A program made the position numbers and the translations under genes. From Liolophura sinensis (Eukaryota; Mollusca; Polyplacophora; Chitonida; Chitonidae), in contig NW_027018134.1 in the NCBI RefSeq assembly GCF_032854445.1, forward strand, positions 1-64,000: 64,000 bases of DNA, in the 5' to 3' direction. Position 1 is the stretch's first letter, and every line of letters starts with the position of its first letter. Shown piece by piece: positions 1 to 12,158 of the stretch. A model generated the notes under the pieces. That model made no database searches. It was not told the DNA's origin and saw nothing but the letters and a program-made list of their open reading frames with translations.

Positions 1-50
1 AAAAGTAAGACAATTGCTGGATGAGTTAAATGGGCTTAGCCCAAAGATTT
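1..50 (+). repeat. Right end of a cut monomer (window edge)
   Basis: The last 50 bp of a satellite unit, ending at the conserved AAAGATTT before the first GACGTC. It carries the GGATGAG and GGGCTTAGCCC variants. The array therefore continues to the left of the window. Confidence 0.97.
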
Positions 51-1150
51 GACGTCTTCTGGGCTACCGAAGGGCACATAACTTATAGTTAAAAGTTGAA
101 TATAGTAACGACCAGTCGCGATTGTACATAGTACAGTGTATCCGATTTCAATTAACAAAAAGACCAGGCAAAAATGCAAAAGTGGAAAAACTGTTCCAGT
201 GCTACTGGTAAGAGGCTAATCCGACGTATTTTGTCACGAGAAATCGAATGGTGCAAACCGCGTTGCTCTCCGACCAATACTTTTGGCTGTAGCGACAATT
301 GAATGATCATTGATGTCATAGTCACGTGCCCAACAACGGCTCTTACTCCATGGAAACCAGGGAAATTTGCAATTTTCTAAACAGCTGCCGATGCCTGGCC
401 CAATTCCGCATCTTTTAGAACCTTATTGATGTGGGTCAGTGATCAGTTGTACTTTTTACAGCAGACTGTATCTAGTACCTTGTGTTTTTTATGTACGAAT
501 GGTGTGGTTTTTCTACACGTAGATAAAGACATTGAGATTGTCTTGGACTTAAAAGTAAGACAATTGCTGGATGAGTTAAATGGTTTTAGCCCAAAGATTT
601 GACGTCTTCTGGGCTACCGAAGGGCACATAACGTATAGTTAAAAGTTGAATATAGTAACGACCAGTCGCGATTGTGCATAGTACAGTGTATCCGATTTCA
701 ATTAACAAAAAGACCAGGCAAAAATTCAAAAGTGGAAAAACTGTTCCAGTGCTGCTGGTAAGAGGCTAATCCGACGTATTTTGTGACAAGAAATCGAATG
801 GTGCAAACCGCGTTTGTCTCCGACCAATACTTTTGGCTGTAGCGACAATTGAATGATCATTGATGTCATAGTCACGTGCCCAACAACGGCTCTTACTCCA
901 TGGAAACCAGGGAAATTTGCAATTTTTTAAACAGCTGCCGATGCCTGGCCCAATTCCGCATCTATTAGAACCTTATAGATGTGGTTCAGTGATCAGTTGT
1001 ACTTTTTACAGCAGACTGTATCTAGTACATTGTGTTTTTTATGTACGAATGGTGTGGTTTTTCTACACGTAGATAAAGACATTGAGATTGTCTTGGACTT
1101 AAAAGTAAGACAATTGCTGGATGAGTTAAATGGGCTTAGCCCAAAGATTT
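51..1150 (+). repeat. Monomers M1-M2, out of step with the following 5-mer
   Basis: Starts 51 and 601. M1 resembles M7 (TTTTCTAAACAG, then GCCTGGCCC with CTTTTAG, then TGGTTTTAGCCC). M2 resembles the right part of M6 (GTGACAAG, then the linked block GCCTGGCCC, ATCTATTAG, ATAGATGTGGTTC, here called the beta block). In a regular five-monomer order M1 should match M6 and M2 should match M7, so the phase breaks just before 1,151. M2 also has private changes (AAAATTCAAAAG, CGTTTGTCTCC). Confidence 0.85.
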
Positions 1151-3902
1151 GACGTCTTCTGGGCTACCGAAGGGCACATAACGTATAGTTAAAAGTTGAA
1201 TATAGTAACGACCAGTCGCGATTGTACATAGTACAGTGTATCCGATTTCAATTAACAAAAAGACCAGGCAAAAATGCAAAAGTGGAAAAACTGTTCCAGT
1301 GCTGCTGGTAAGAGGCTAATCCGAGGTATTTTGTCACGAGAAATCGAATGGTGCAAACCGCGTTGCTCTCCGACCAATACTTTTGGCTGTAGCGACAATT
1401 GAATGATCATTGATGTCATAGTCACGTGCCCAACAACGGCTCTTACTCCATGGAAACCAGGGAAATTTGCAATTTTCCAAACAGCTGCCGATGCCTGGGC
1501 CAATTCCGCATCTTTTAGAACCTTATTGATGTGGGTCAGTGATCAGTTGTACTTTTTACAGCAGACTGTATCTAGTACCTTGTGTTTTTTATGTACAAAT
1601 GGTGTGGTTTTTCTACACGTAGATAAAGACATTGAGATTGTCTTGGACTTAAAAGTAAGACAATTGCTGGATGAGTTAAATGGGCTTAGCCCAAAGATTT
1701 GACGTCTTCTGGGCTACCGAAGGGCACATAACGTATAGTTAAAAGTTGAATATAGTAACGACCAAGTCGCGATTGTGCATAGTACAGTGTATCCGATTTC
1801 AAATTAACAAAAAGACCAGGCAAAAATGCAAAAGTGGAAAAACTGTTCCAGTGCTGATGGTAAGAGGCTAATCCGACGTATTTTGTCACGAGAAATCGAA
1901 TGGTGCAAACCGCGTTGCTCTCCGACCAATACTTTTGGCTGTAGCGACAATTGAATGATCATTGATGTCATAGTCAGGTGCCCAGCAACGGCTCTTACTC
2001 CATGGAAACCAGGGAAATTTGCAATTTTTTAAACAGCTGCCGATGCCTGGCCCAATTCCGCATCTTTTAGAACCTTATTGATGTGGGTCAGTGATCAGTT
2101 GTACTTTTTACAGCAGACTGTATCTAGTACCTTGTGTTTTTTATGTACAAATGGTGTGGTTTTTCTACACCTAGATAAAGACATTGAGATTGTCTTGGAC
2201 TTAGAAGTAAGACAATTGTTGGATGAGTTTAATGGGTTTAGCCCAAAGATTTGACGTCTTCTGGGCTACCGAAGGGCACATAACTTATAGTCAAAAGTTG
2301 AATATAATAACGACCAGTCGCGATTGTACATAGTACAGTGTAGCCGATTTCAATTAACAAAAAGACCAGGCAAAAATGCAAAAGTGGAAAAACTGTTCCA
2401 GTGCTGCTGGTAAGAGGCTAATCCGACGTATTTTGTGACGAGAAATCGAATGGTGCAAACCGCGTTGCTCTCCGACCAATACCTTTGGCTGTAGCGACAA
2501 TTGAATGATCATTGATGTCATAGTCACGTGCCCAACAACGGCTCTTACTCCATGGAAACCAGGGAAATTTGCAATTTTTTAAACAGCTGCCGATGCCTGG
2601 GCCAATTCCGCATCTTTTAGAACCTTATTGATGTGGGTCAGTGATCAGTTGTACTTTTTACAGCAGACTGTATCTAGTACCTTATGTTTTTTATGTACAA
2701 ATGGTGTGGTTTTTCTACACGTAGATAAAGACATTGAGATTGTCTTGGACTTAGAAGTAAGACAATTGCTGGATGAGTTTAATGGGTTTAGCCCAAAGAT
2801 TTGACGTCTTCTGGGCTACCGAAGGGCACATAACTTGTAGTCAAAAGTTGAATATAATAACGACCAGTCGCGATTGTACATAGTACAGTGTATCCGATTT
2901 CAATTAACAAAAAGACCAGGCAAAAATGCAAAAGTGGAAAAACTGTTCCAGTGCTGCTGGTAAGAGGCTAATCTGACGTATTTTGTGACAAGAAATCGAA
3001 TGGTGCAAACCGCGTTGCTCTCCGACCAATACTTTTGGCTGTAGCGACAATTGAATGATCATTGATGTCATAGTCACGTGCCCAACAACGGCTCTTACTC
3101 CATGGAAACCAGGGAAATTTGCAATTTTTTAAACAGCTGCCGATGCCTGGCCCAATTCCGCATCTATTAGAACCTTATAGATGTGGTTCAGTGATCAGTT
3201 GTACTTTTTACAGCAGACTGTATCTAGTACATTGTGTTTTTTATGTACGAATGGTGTGGTTTTTCTACACGTAGATAAAGACATTGAGATTGTCTTGGAC
3301 TTAAAAGTAAGACAATTGCTGGATGAGTTAAATGGGCTTAGCCCAAAGATTTGACGTCTTCTGGGCTACCGAAGGGCACATAACGTATAGTTAAAAGTTG
3401 AATATAGTAACGACCAGTTGCGATTGTACATAGTACAGTGTATCCGATTTCAATTAACAAAAAGACCAGGAAAAAATGCAAAAGTGGAAAAACTGTTCCA
3501 ATGCTGCTGGTAAGAGGCTAATCCGACGTATTTTGTCACGAGAAATCGAATGGTGCAAACCGCGTTGCTCTCCGACCAATACTTTTGGCTGTAGCGACAA
3601 TTGAATGATCATTGATGTCATAGTCACGTGCCCAACAACGGCTCTTACTCCATGGAAACCAGGGAAATTTGCAATTTTCTAAACAGCTGCCGATGCCTGG
3701 CCCAATTCCGCATCTTTTAGAACCTTATTGATGTGGGTCAGTGATCAGTTGTACTTTTTACAGCAGACTGTATCTAGTACCTTGTGTTTTTTATGTACAA
3801 ATGGTGTGGTTTTTCTACACGTAGATAAAGACATTGAGATTGTCTTGGACTTAAAAGTAAGACAATTGCTGGATGAGTTAAATGGTTTTAGCCCAAAGAT
3901 TT
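1151..3902 (+). repeat. Five-monomer higher-order repeat, copy 1 (M3-M7)
   Basis: Starts 1151, 1701, 2253, 2803, 3353; unit length 2,752 bp. Each position has its own marks. M3: CCGAGGTATT and TTTTCCAAACAG. M4: CTGATGG, CAGGTGCCCAG, ACACCTAG, TTGTTGG. M5: GTAGCCG and TACCTTTGG. M6: ACTTGTAG, AATCTGACG, GTGACAAG, beta block. M7: AGTTGCG, AGGAAAAAATG, CCAATGCTG. The same marks return in the same order in the next unit. M4 is 552 bp because of two single-base insertions (ACCAAGTCGC and CAAATTAAC). Confidence 0.93.
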
Positions 3903-6653
3903 GACGTCTTCTGGGCTACCGAAGGGCACATAACTTATAGTTAAAAGTTGAATATAGTAACGACCAGTCGCGATTGTACATAGTACAGTGTATCCGATTT
4001 CAATTAACAAAAAGACCAGGCAAAAATGCAAAAGTGGAAAAACTGTTCCAGTGCTGCTGGTAAGAGGCTAATCCGAGGTATTTTGTCACGAGAAATCGAA
4101 TGGTGCAAACCGCGTTGCTCTCCGACCAATACTTTTGGCTGTAGCGACAATTGAATGATCATTGATGTCATAGTCACGTGCCCAACAACGGCTCTTACTC
4201 CATGGAAACCAGGGAAATTTGCAATTTTCCAAACAGCTGCCGATGCCTGGGCCAATTCCGCATCTTTTAGAACCTTATTGATGTGGGTCAGTGATCAGTT
4301 GTACTTTTTACAGCAGACTGTATCTAGTACCTTGTGTTTTTTATGTACAAATGGTGTGGTTTTTCTACACGTAGATAAAGACATTGAGATTGTCTTGGAC
4401 TTAAAAGTAAGACAATTGCTGGATGAGTTAAATGGGCTTAGCCCAAAGATTTGACGTCTTCTGGGCTACCGAAGGGCACATAACGTATAGTTAAAAGTTG
4501 AATATAGTAACGACCAGTCGCGATTGTGCATAGTACAGTGTATCCGATTTCAAATTAACAAAAAGACCAGGCAAAAATGCAAAAGTGGAAAAACTGTTCC
4601 AGTGCTGATGGTAAGAGGCTAATCCGACGTATTTTGTGACGAGAAATCGAATGGTGCAAACCGCGTTGCTCTCCGACCAATACTTTTGGCTGTAGCGACA
4701 ATTGAATGATCATTGATGTCATAGTCAGGTGCCCAGCAACGGCTCTTACTCCATGGAAACCAGGGAAATTTGCAATTTTTTAAACAGCTGCCGATGCCTG
4801 GCCCAATTCCGCATCTTTTAGAACCTTATTGATGTGGGTCAGTGATCAGTTGTACTTTTTACAGCAGACTGTATCTAGTACCTTGTGTTTTTTATGTACA
4901 AATGGTGTGGTTTTTCTACACCTAGATAAAGACATTGAGATTGTCTTGGACTTAGAAGTAAGACAATTGTTGGATGAGTTTAATGGGTTTAGCCCAAAGA
5001 TTTGACGTCTTCTGGGCTACCGAAGGGCACATAACTTATAGTCAAAAGTTGAATATAATAACGACCAGTCGCGATTGTACATAGTACAGTGTAGCCGATT
5101 TCAATTAACAAAAAGACCAGGCAAAAATGCAAAAGTGGAAAAACTGTTCCAGTGCTGCTGGTAAGAGGCTAATCCGACGTATTTTGTGACGAGAAATCGA
5201 ATGGTGCAAACCGCGTTGCTCTCCGACCAATACCTTTGGCTGTAGCGACAATTGAATGATCATTGATGTCATAGTCACGTGCCCAACAACGGCTCTTACT
5301 CCATGGAAACCAGGGAAATTTGCAATTTTTTAAACAGCTGCCGATGCCTGGGCCAATTCCGCATCTTTTAGAACCTTATTGATGTGGGTCAGTGATCAGT
5401 TGTACTTTTTACAGCAGACTGTATCTAGTACCTTGTGTTTTTTATGTACAAATGGTGTGGTTTTTCTACACGTAGATAAAGACATTGAGATTGTCTTGGA
5501 CTTAGAAGTAAGACAATTGCTGGATGAGTTTAATGGGTTTAGCCCAAAGATTTGACGTCTTCTGGGCTACCGAAGGGCACATAACTTGTAGTCAAAAGTT
5601 GAATATAATAACGACCAGTCGCGATTGTACATAGTACAGTGTATCCGATTTCAATTAACAAAAAGACCAGGCAAAAATGCAAAAGTGGAAAAACTGTTCC
5701 AGTGCTGCTGGTAAGAGGCTAATCTGACGTATTTTGTGACAAGAAATCGAATGGTGCAAACCGCGTTGCTCTCCGACCAATACTTTTGGCTGTAGCGACA
5801 ATTGAATGATCATTGATGTCATAGTCACGTGCCCAACAACGGCTCTTACTCCATGGAAACCAGGGAAATTTGCAATTTTTTAAACAGCTGCCGATGCCTG
5901 GCCCAATTCCGCATCTATTAGAACCTTATAGATGTGGTTCAGTGATCAGTTGTACTTTTTACAGCAGACTGTATCTAGTACATTGTGTTTTTTATGTACG
6001 AATGGTGTGGTTTTTCTACACGTAGATAAAGACATTGAGATTGTCTTGGACTTAAAAGTAAGACAATTGCTGGATGAGTTAAATGGGCTTAGCCCAAAGA
6101 TTTGACGTCTTCTGGGCTACCGAAGGGCACATAACGTATAGTTAAAAGTTGAATATAGTAACGACCAGTTGCGATTGTACATAGTACAGTGTATCCGATT
6201 TCAATTAACAAAAAGACCAGGAAAAAATGCAAAAGTGGAAAAACTGTTCCAATGCTGCTGGTAAGAGGCTAATCCGACGTATTTTGTCACGAGAAATCGT
6301 ATGGTGCAAACCGCGTTGCTCTCCGACCAATACTTTTGGCTGTAGCGACAATTGAATGATCATTGATGTCATAGTCACGTGCCCAGCAACGGCTCTTACT
6401 CCATGGAAACCAGGGAAATTTGCAATTTTTTAAACAGCTGCCGATGCCTGGCCCAATTCCGCATCTATTAGAACCTTATAGATGTGGTTCAGTGATCAGT
6501 TGTACTTTTTACAGCAGACTGTATCTAGTACATTGTGTATTTTATGTACGAATGGTGTGGTTTTTCTACACGTAGATAAAGACATTGAGATTGTCTTGGA
6601 CTTAAAAGTAAGACAATTGCTGGATGAGTTAAATGGGCTTAGCCCAAAGATTT
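3903..6653 (+). repeat. Five-monomer higher-order repeat, copy 2 (M8-M12)
   Basis: Starts 3903, 4453, 5004, 5554, 6104; unit length 2,751 bp. M8 to M11 repeat the marks of M3 to M6, and M6 and M11 agree at all diagnostic sites I checked. M12 matches M7 only in its left half (AGTTGCG, AGGAAAAAATG, CCAATGCTG). From AATCGTATGG at about 6,297 onward it instead matches the right half of M18, including the beta block. The second copy therefore ends inside M12, at a switch into the next repeat family. Confidence 0.93.
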
Positions 6654-9600
6654 GACGTCTTCTGGGCTACCGAAGGGCACATAACGTATAGTTAAAAGTT
6701 GAATATAGTAACGACCAGTCGCGATTGTGCATAGTACAGTGTATCCGATTTCAAATTAACAAAAAGACCAGGCAAAAATGCAAAAGTGGAAAAACTGTTC
6801 CAGTGCTACTGGTAAGAGGCTAATCCGACGTATTTTGTCACGAGAAATCGAATGGTGCAAACCGCGTTGCTCTCCGACCAATACTTTTGGCTGTAGGGAC
6901 AATTGAATTATCATTGATGTCACAGTCAGGTGCCCAGCAACGGCTCTTACTCCATGGAAACCAGGGAAATTTGCAATTTTTTAAACAGCTGCCGATGCCT
7001 GGGCCAATTCCGCATCTTTTAGAACCTTATTGATGTGGTTCAGTGATCAGTTGTTCTTTTTACAGCAGACTGTATCTAGTACCTTGTGTTTTTTATGTAC
7101 AAATGGTGTGGTTTTTCTACACGTAGATAAAGACATTGAGATTGTCTTGGACTTAAAAGTAAGACAATTGCTGGATGAGTTAAATGGGCTTAGCCCAAAG
7201 ATTTGACGTCTTCTGGGCTACCGAAGGGCACATAACTTATAGTCAAAAGTTGAATATAGTAATGACCAGTCGTGATTGTTCATAGTAGATTGTATCCGAT
7301 TTCAAATTAACAAAAAGACCAGGCAAAAATGCAAAAGTGGAAAAACTGTTCCAGTGCTGCTGGTAAGAGGCTAATCCGACGTATTTTGTCACGAGAAATC
7401 GAATGGTGCAAACCGCGTTGTTCTCCGACCAATACTTTTGGCTGTAGCGACAATTGAATGATCATTGATGTCATAGTCACGTGCCCAACAACGGCTCTTA
7501 CTCCATGGAAACCAGGGAAATTTGCAATTTTTTAAACAGCTGCCGATGCCTGGCCCAATTCCGCATCTATTAGAACCTTATAGATGTGGTTCAGTGATCA
7601 GTTGTACTTTTTACAGCAGACTGTATCTAGTACATTGTGTTTTTTATGTACGAATGGTGTGGTTTTTCTACACGTAGATAAAGACATTGAGATTGTCTTG
7701 GACTTAAAAGTAAGACAATTGCTGGATGAGTTAAATGGGCTTAGCCCAAAGATTTGACGTCTTCTGGGCTACCGAAGGGCACATAACGTATAGTTAAAAG
7801 TTGAATATAGTAACGACCAGTCGCGATTGTGCATAGTACAGTGTATCCGATTTCAAATTAACAAAAAGACCAGGCAAAAATGCAAAAGTGGAAGAACTGT
7901 TCCTTTGCTGCTGGTAAGAGGCTAATCCGACGTATTTTGTGACGAGAAATCGAATGGTGCAAACCGCGTTGCTCTCCGACCAATACTTTTGGCTGTAGCG
8001 ACAACTGAATGATCATTGATGTCATAGTCAGGTGCCCAGCAACGGCTCTTACTCCATGGAAACCAGGGAAATTTGCAATTTTTTAAACAGCTGCCGATGC
8101 CTGGGCCAATTCCGCATCTTTTAGAACCTTATTGATGTGGTTCAGTGATCAGTTGTTCTTTTTACAGCAGACTGTATCTAGTACCTTGTGTTTTTTATGT
8201 ACAAATGGTGTGGTTTTTCTACACGTAGATAAAGACATTGAGATTGTCTTGGACTTAAAAGTAAGACAATTGCTGGATGAGTTAAATGGGCTTAGCCCAA
8301 AGATTTGACGTCTTCTGGGCTACAGAAGGGCACATAACTTATAGTCAAAAGTTGAATATAATAACGACCAGTCGCGATTGTACATAGTAAAGTGTATCCG
8401 ATTTCCATTAACAAAAAGACCAGGCAAAAATGCAAAAGTAGAAAAACTGTTCCAGTGCTGCTGGTAAGAGGCTAATCCGACGTATTTTGTCACGAGAAAT
8501 CGAATGGTGCAAACCGCGTTGCTCTCCGACCAATACTTTTGGCTGTAGCGACAATTGAATGATCATTGATGTCATAGTCACGTGCCCAACAACGGCTCTT
8601 ACTCCATGGAAACCAGGGAAATTTGCAATTTTCTAAACAGCTGCCGATGCCTGGGCCAATTCCGCATCTTTTAGAACCTTATTGATGTGGGTCAGTGATC
8701 AGTTGTACTTTTTACAGCAGACTGTATCTAGTACTTTGTGTTTTTATGTACAAATGGTGTGGTTTTTCTACACGTAGATAAAGACATTGAGATTGTCTTG
8801 GACTTAAAAGTAAGACAATTGCTGGATGAGTTAAATGGGCTTAGCCCAAAGATTTGACGTCTTCTGGGCTACCGAAGGGCACATAACGTATAGTTAAAAG
8901 TTGAATATAGTAACGACCAGTCGCGATTGTGCATAGTACAGTGTATCCGATTTCAATTAACAAAAAGACTAGGCAAAAATGCAAAAGTGGAAAAACTGTT
9001 CCAGTGCTGCTGGTAAGAGGCTAATCCGACGTATTTTGTGACGAGAAATCGAATGGTGCAAACCGCGTTGCTCTCCGACCAATACTTTTGGCTGTAGCGA
9101 CAATTGAATTATCATTGATGTCATAGTCACGTGCCCAGCAACGGCTCTTACTCCATGGAAACCAGGGAAATTTGCAATTTTTTAAACAGCTGCCGATGCC
9201 TGGCCCAATTCCGCATCTATTAGAACCTTATAGATGTGGTTCAGTGATCAGTTGTACTTTTTACAGCAGACTGTATCTAGTACATTGTGTTTTTTATGTA
9301 CGAATGGTGTGGTTTTTCTACACGTAGATAAAGACATTGAGATTGTCTTGGACTTAAAAGTAAGACAATTGCTGGGTGAGTTAAATGGGCTTAGCCCAAA
9401 GATTTGACGTCTTCTGGGCTACCGAAGGGCACATAACGTATAGTCAAAAGTTGAATATAGTAATGACCAGTCGCGATTGTACATAGTAGATTGTATCGGA
9501 TTTCAAATTAACAAAAAGACCAGGCAAAAATGCAAAAGTGGAAAAACTGTTCCAGTGCTGCTGGTAAAAGGCTAATCCGACGTATTTTGTCACGAGAAAT

Positions 9601-9956
9601 CGTATGGTGCAAACCGCGTTGCTCTCCGACCAATACTTTTGGCTGTAGCGACAATTGAATGATCATTGATGTCATAGTCACGTGCCCAGCAACGGCTCTT
9701 ACTCCATGGAAACCAGGGAAATTTGCAATTTTTTAAACAGCTGCCGATGCCTGGCCCAATTCCGCATCTATTAGAACCTTATAGATGTGGTTCAGTGATC
9801 AGTTGTACTTTTTACAGCAGACTGTATCTAGTACATTGTGTTTTTTATGTACGAATGGTGTGGTTTTTCTACACGTAGATAAAGACATTGAGATTGTCTT
9901 GGACTTAAAAGTAAGACAATTGCTGGATGAGTTAAATGGGCTTAGCCCAAAGATTT
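6654..9956 (+). repeat. Six-monomer higher-order repeat, copy 1 (M13-M18)
   Basis: Starts 6654, 7205, 7756, 8307, 8856, 9406; unit length 3,303 bp. Marks: M13 GCTACTGG, TCACAGTCAGG, GTTGTTC; M14 GTAATGACC, CGTGATTG, GTAGATTG, beta block; M15 GTGGAAGAACTG with TTCCTTTGC; M16 CTACAGAAGG, GTAAAGTG, TTCCATTAAC, AAAGTAGAAA and a 5-T run; M17 GACTAGGC, GAATTATC; M18 GTATCGG, GGTAAAAGG, ATCGTATGG, beta block. M13 to M16 recur exactly 3,303 bp downstream. The phase starts in the right half of M12, which matches M18. Confidence 0.9.
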
Positions 9957-12158
9957 GACGTCTTCTGGGCTACCGAAGGGCACATAACGTATAGTTAAAA
10001 GTTGAATATAGTAACGACCAGTCGCGATTGTGCATAGTACAGTGTATCCGATTTCAAATTAACAAAAAGACCAGGCAAAAATCCAAAAGTGGAAAAACTG
10101 TTCCAGTGCTACTGGTAAGAGGCTAATCCGACGTATTTTGTCACGAGAAATCGAATGGTGCAAACCGCGTTGCTCTCCGACCAATACTTTTGGCTGTAGC
10201 GACAATTGAATGATCATTGATGTCACAGTCAGGTGCCCAGCAACGGCTCTTACTCCATGGAAACCAGGGAAATTTGCAATTTTTTAAACAGCTGCCGATG
10301 CCTGGGCCAATTCCGCATCTTTTAGAACCTTATTGATGTGGTTCAGTGATCAGTTGTTCTTTTTACAGCAGACTGTATCTAGTACCTTGTGTTTTTTATG
10401 TACAAATGGTGTGGTTTTTCTACACGTAGATAAAGACATTGAGATTGTCTTGGACTTAAAAGTAAGACAATTGCTGGATGAGTTAAATGGGCTTAGCCCA
10501 AAGATTTGACGTCTTCTGGGCTACAGAAGGGCACATAACTTATAGTCAAAAGTTGAATATAGTAATGACCAGTCGTGATTGTGCATAGTAGATTGTATCC
10601 GATTTCAAATTAACAAAAAGACCAGGCAAAAATGCAAAAGTGGAAAAACTGTTCCAGTGCTGCTGGTAAAAGGCTAATCCGACGTATTTTGTCACGAGAA
10701 ATCGAATGGTGCAAACCGCGTTGCTCTCCGACCAATACTTTTGGCTGTAGCGACAATTGAATGATCATTGATGTCATAGTCACGTGCCCAACAACGGCTC
10801 TTACTCCATGGAAACCAGGGAAATTTGCAATTTTTTAAACAGCTGCCGATGCCTGGCCCAATTCCGCATCTATTAGAACCTTATAGATGTGGTTCAGTGA
10901 TCAGTTGTACTTTTTACAGCAGACTGTATCTAGTACATTGTGTTTTTTATGTACGAATGGTGTGGTTTTTCTACACGTAGATAAAGACATTGAGATTGTC
11001 TTGGACTTAAAAGTAAGACAATTGCTGGATGAGTTAAATGGGCTTAGCCCAAAGATTTGACGTCTTCTGGGCTACCGAAGGGCACATAACGTATAGTTAA
11101 AAGTTGAATATAGTAACGACCAGTCGCGATTGTGCATAGTACAGTGTATCCGATTTCAAATTAACAAAAAGACCAGGCAAAAATGCAAAAGTGGAAGAAC
11201 TGTTCCTTTGCTGCTGGTAAGAGGCTAATCCGACGTATTTTGTGACGAGAAATCGAATGGTGCAAACCGCGTTGCTCTCCGACCAATACTTTTGGCTGTA
11301 GCGACAATTGAATGATCATTGATGTCATAGTCAGGTGCCCAGCAACGGCTCTTACTCCATGGAAACCAGGGAAATTTGCAATTTTTTAAACAGCTGCCGA
11401 TGCCTGGGCCAATTCCGCATCTTTTAGAACCTTATTGATGTGGTTCAGTGATCAGTTGTTCTTTTTACAGCAGACTGTATCTAGTACCTTGTGTTTTTTA
11501 TGTACAAATGGTGTGGTTTTTCTACACGTAGATAAAGACATTGAGATTGTCTTGGACTTAAAAGTAAGACAATTGCTGGATGAGTTAAATGGGCTTAGCC
11601 CAAAGATTTGACGTCTTCTGGGCTACAGAAGGGCACATAACTTATAGTCAAAAGTTGAATATAATAACGACCAGTCGCGATTGTACATAGTAAAGTGTAT
11701 CCGATTTCTATTAACAAAAAGACCAGGCAAAAATGCAAAAGTAGAAAAACTGTTCCAGTGCTACTGGTAAGAGGCTAATCCGACGTATTTTGTCACGAGA
11801 AATCGAATGGTGCAAACCGCGTTGCTCTCCGACCAATACTTTTGGCTGTAGCGACAATTGAATGATCATTGATGTCATAGTCACGTGCCCAGCAACGGCT
11901 CTTACTCCATGGAAACCAGGGAAATTTGCAATTTTCTAAACAGCTGCCGATGCCTGGGCCAATTCCGCATCTTTTAGAACCTTATTGATGTGGGTCAGTG
12001 ATCAGTTGTACTTTTTACAGCAGACTGTATCTAGTACTTTGTGTTTTTATGTACAAATGGTGTGGTTTTTCTACACGTAGATAAAGACATTGAGATTGTC
12101 TTGGACTTAAAAGTAAGACAATTGCTGGATGAGTTAAATGGGCTTAGCCCAAAGATTT
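9957..12158 (+). repeat. Six-monomer higher-order repeat, copy 2, incomplete (M19-M22)
   Basis: Starts 9957, 10508, 11059, 11610. Each monomer repeats the marks of M13 to M16 at a constant offset of 3,303 bp. M21 keeps the distinctive GTGGAAGAACTG/TTCCTTTGC pair of M15, and M22 keeps the 5-T run and AAAGTAGAAA of M16. Small differences (AAAATCCAAAAG in M19, TTCTATTAAC in M22) show the copies are not identical. The order ends after M22: the next monomer is again an M13-like unit, not an M17-like one. Confidence 0.9.

Noticed and set aside
1403-1702. 99-codon open frame on the plus strand, also at 4155-4454, 28922-29221 and 30022-30321
   Set aside because: It is open only because TTTTCTAAACAG is changed to TTTTCCAAACAG in M3 and M8 (or to TTCAAC and TTCAAAAC in M53 and M55), removing a TAA present in many copies. 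Most monomers have the frame broken, there is no recognisable domain, and the monomer length shifts the frame from copy to copy.
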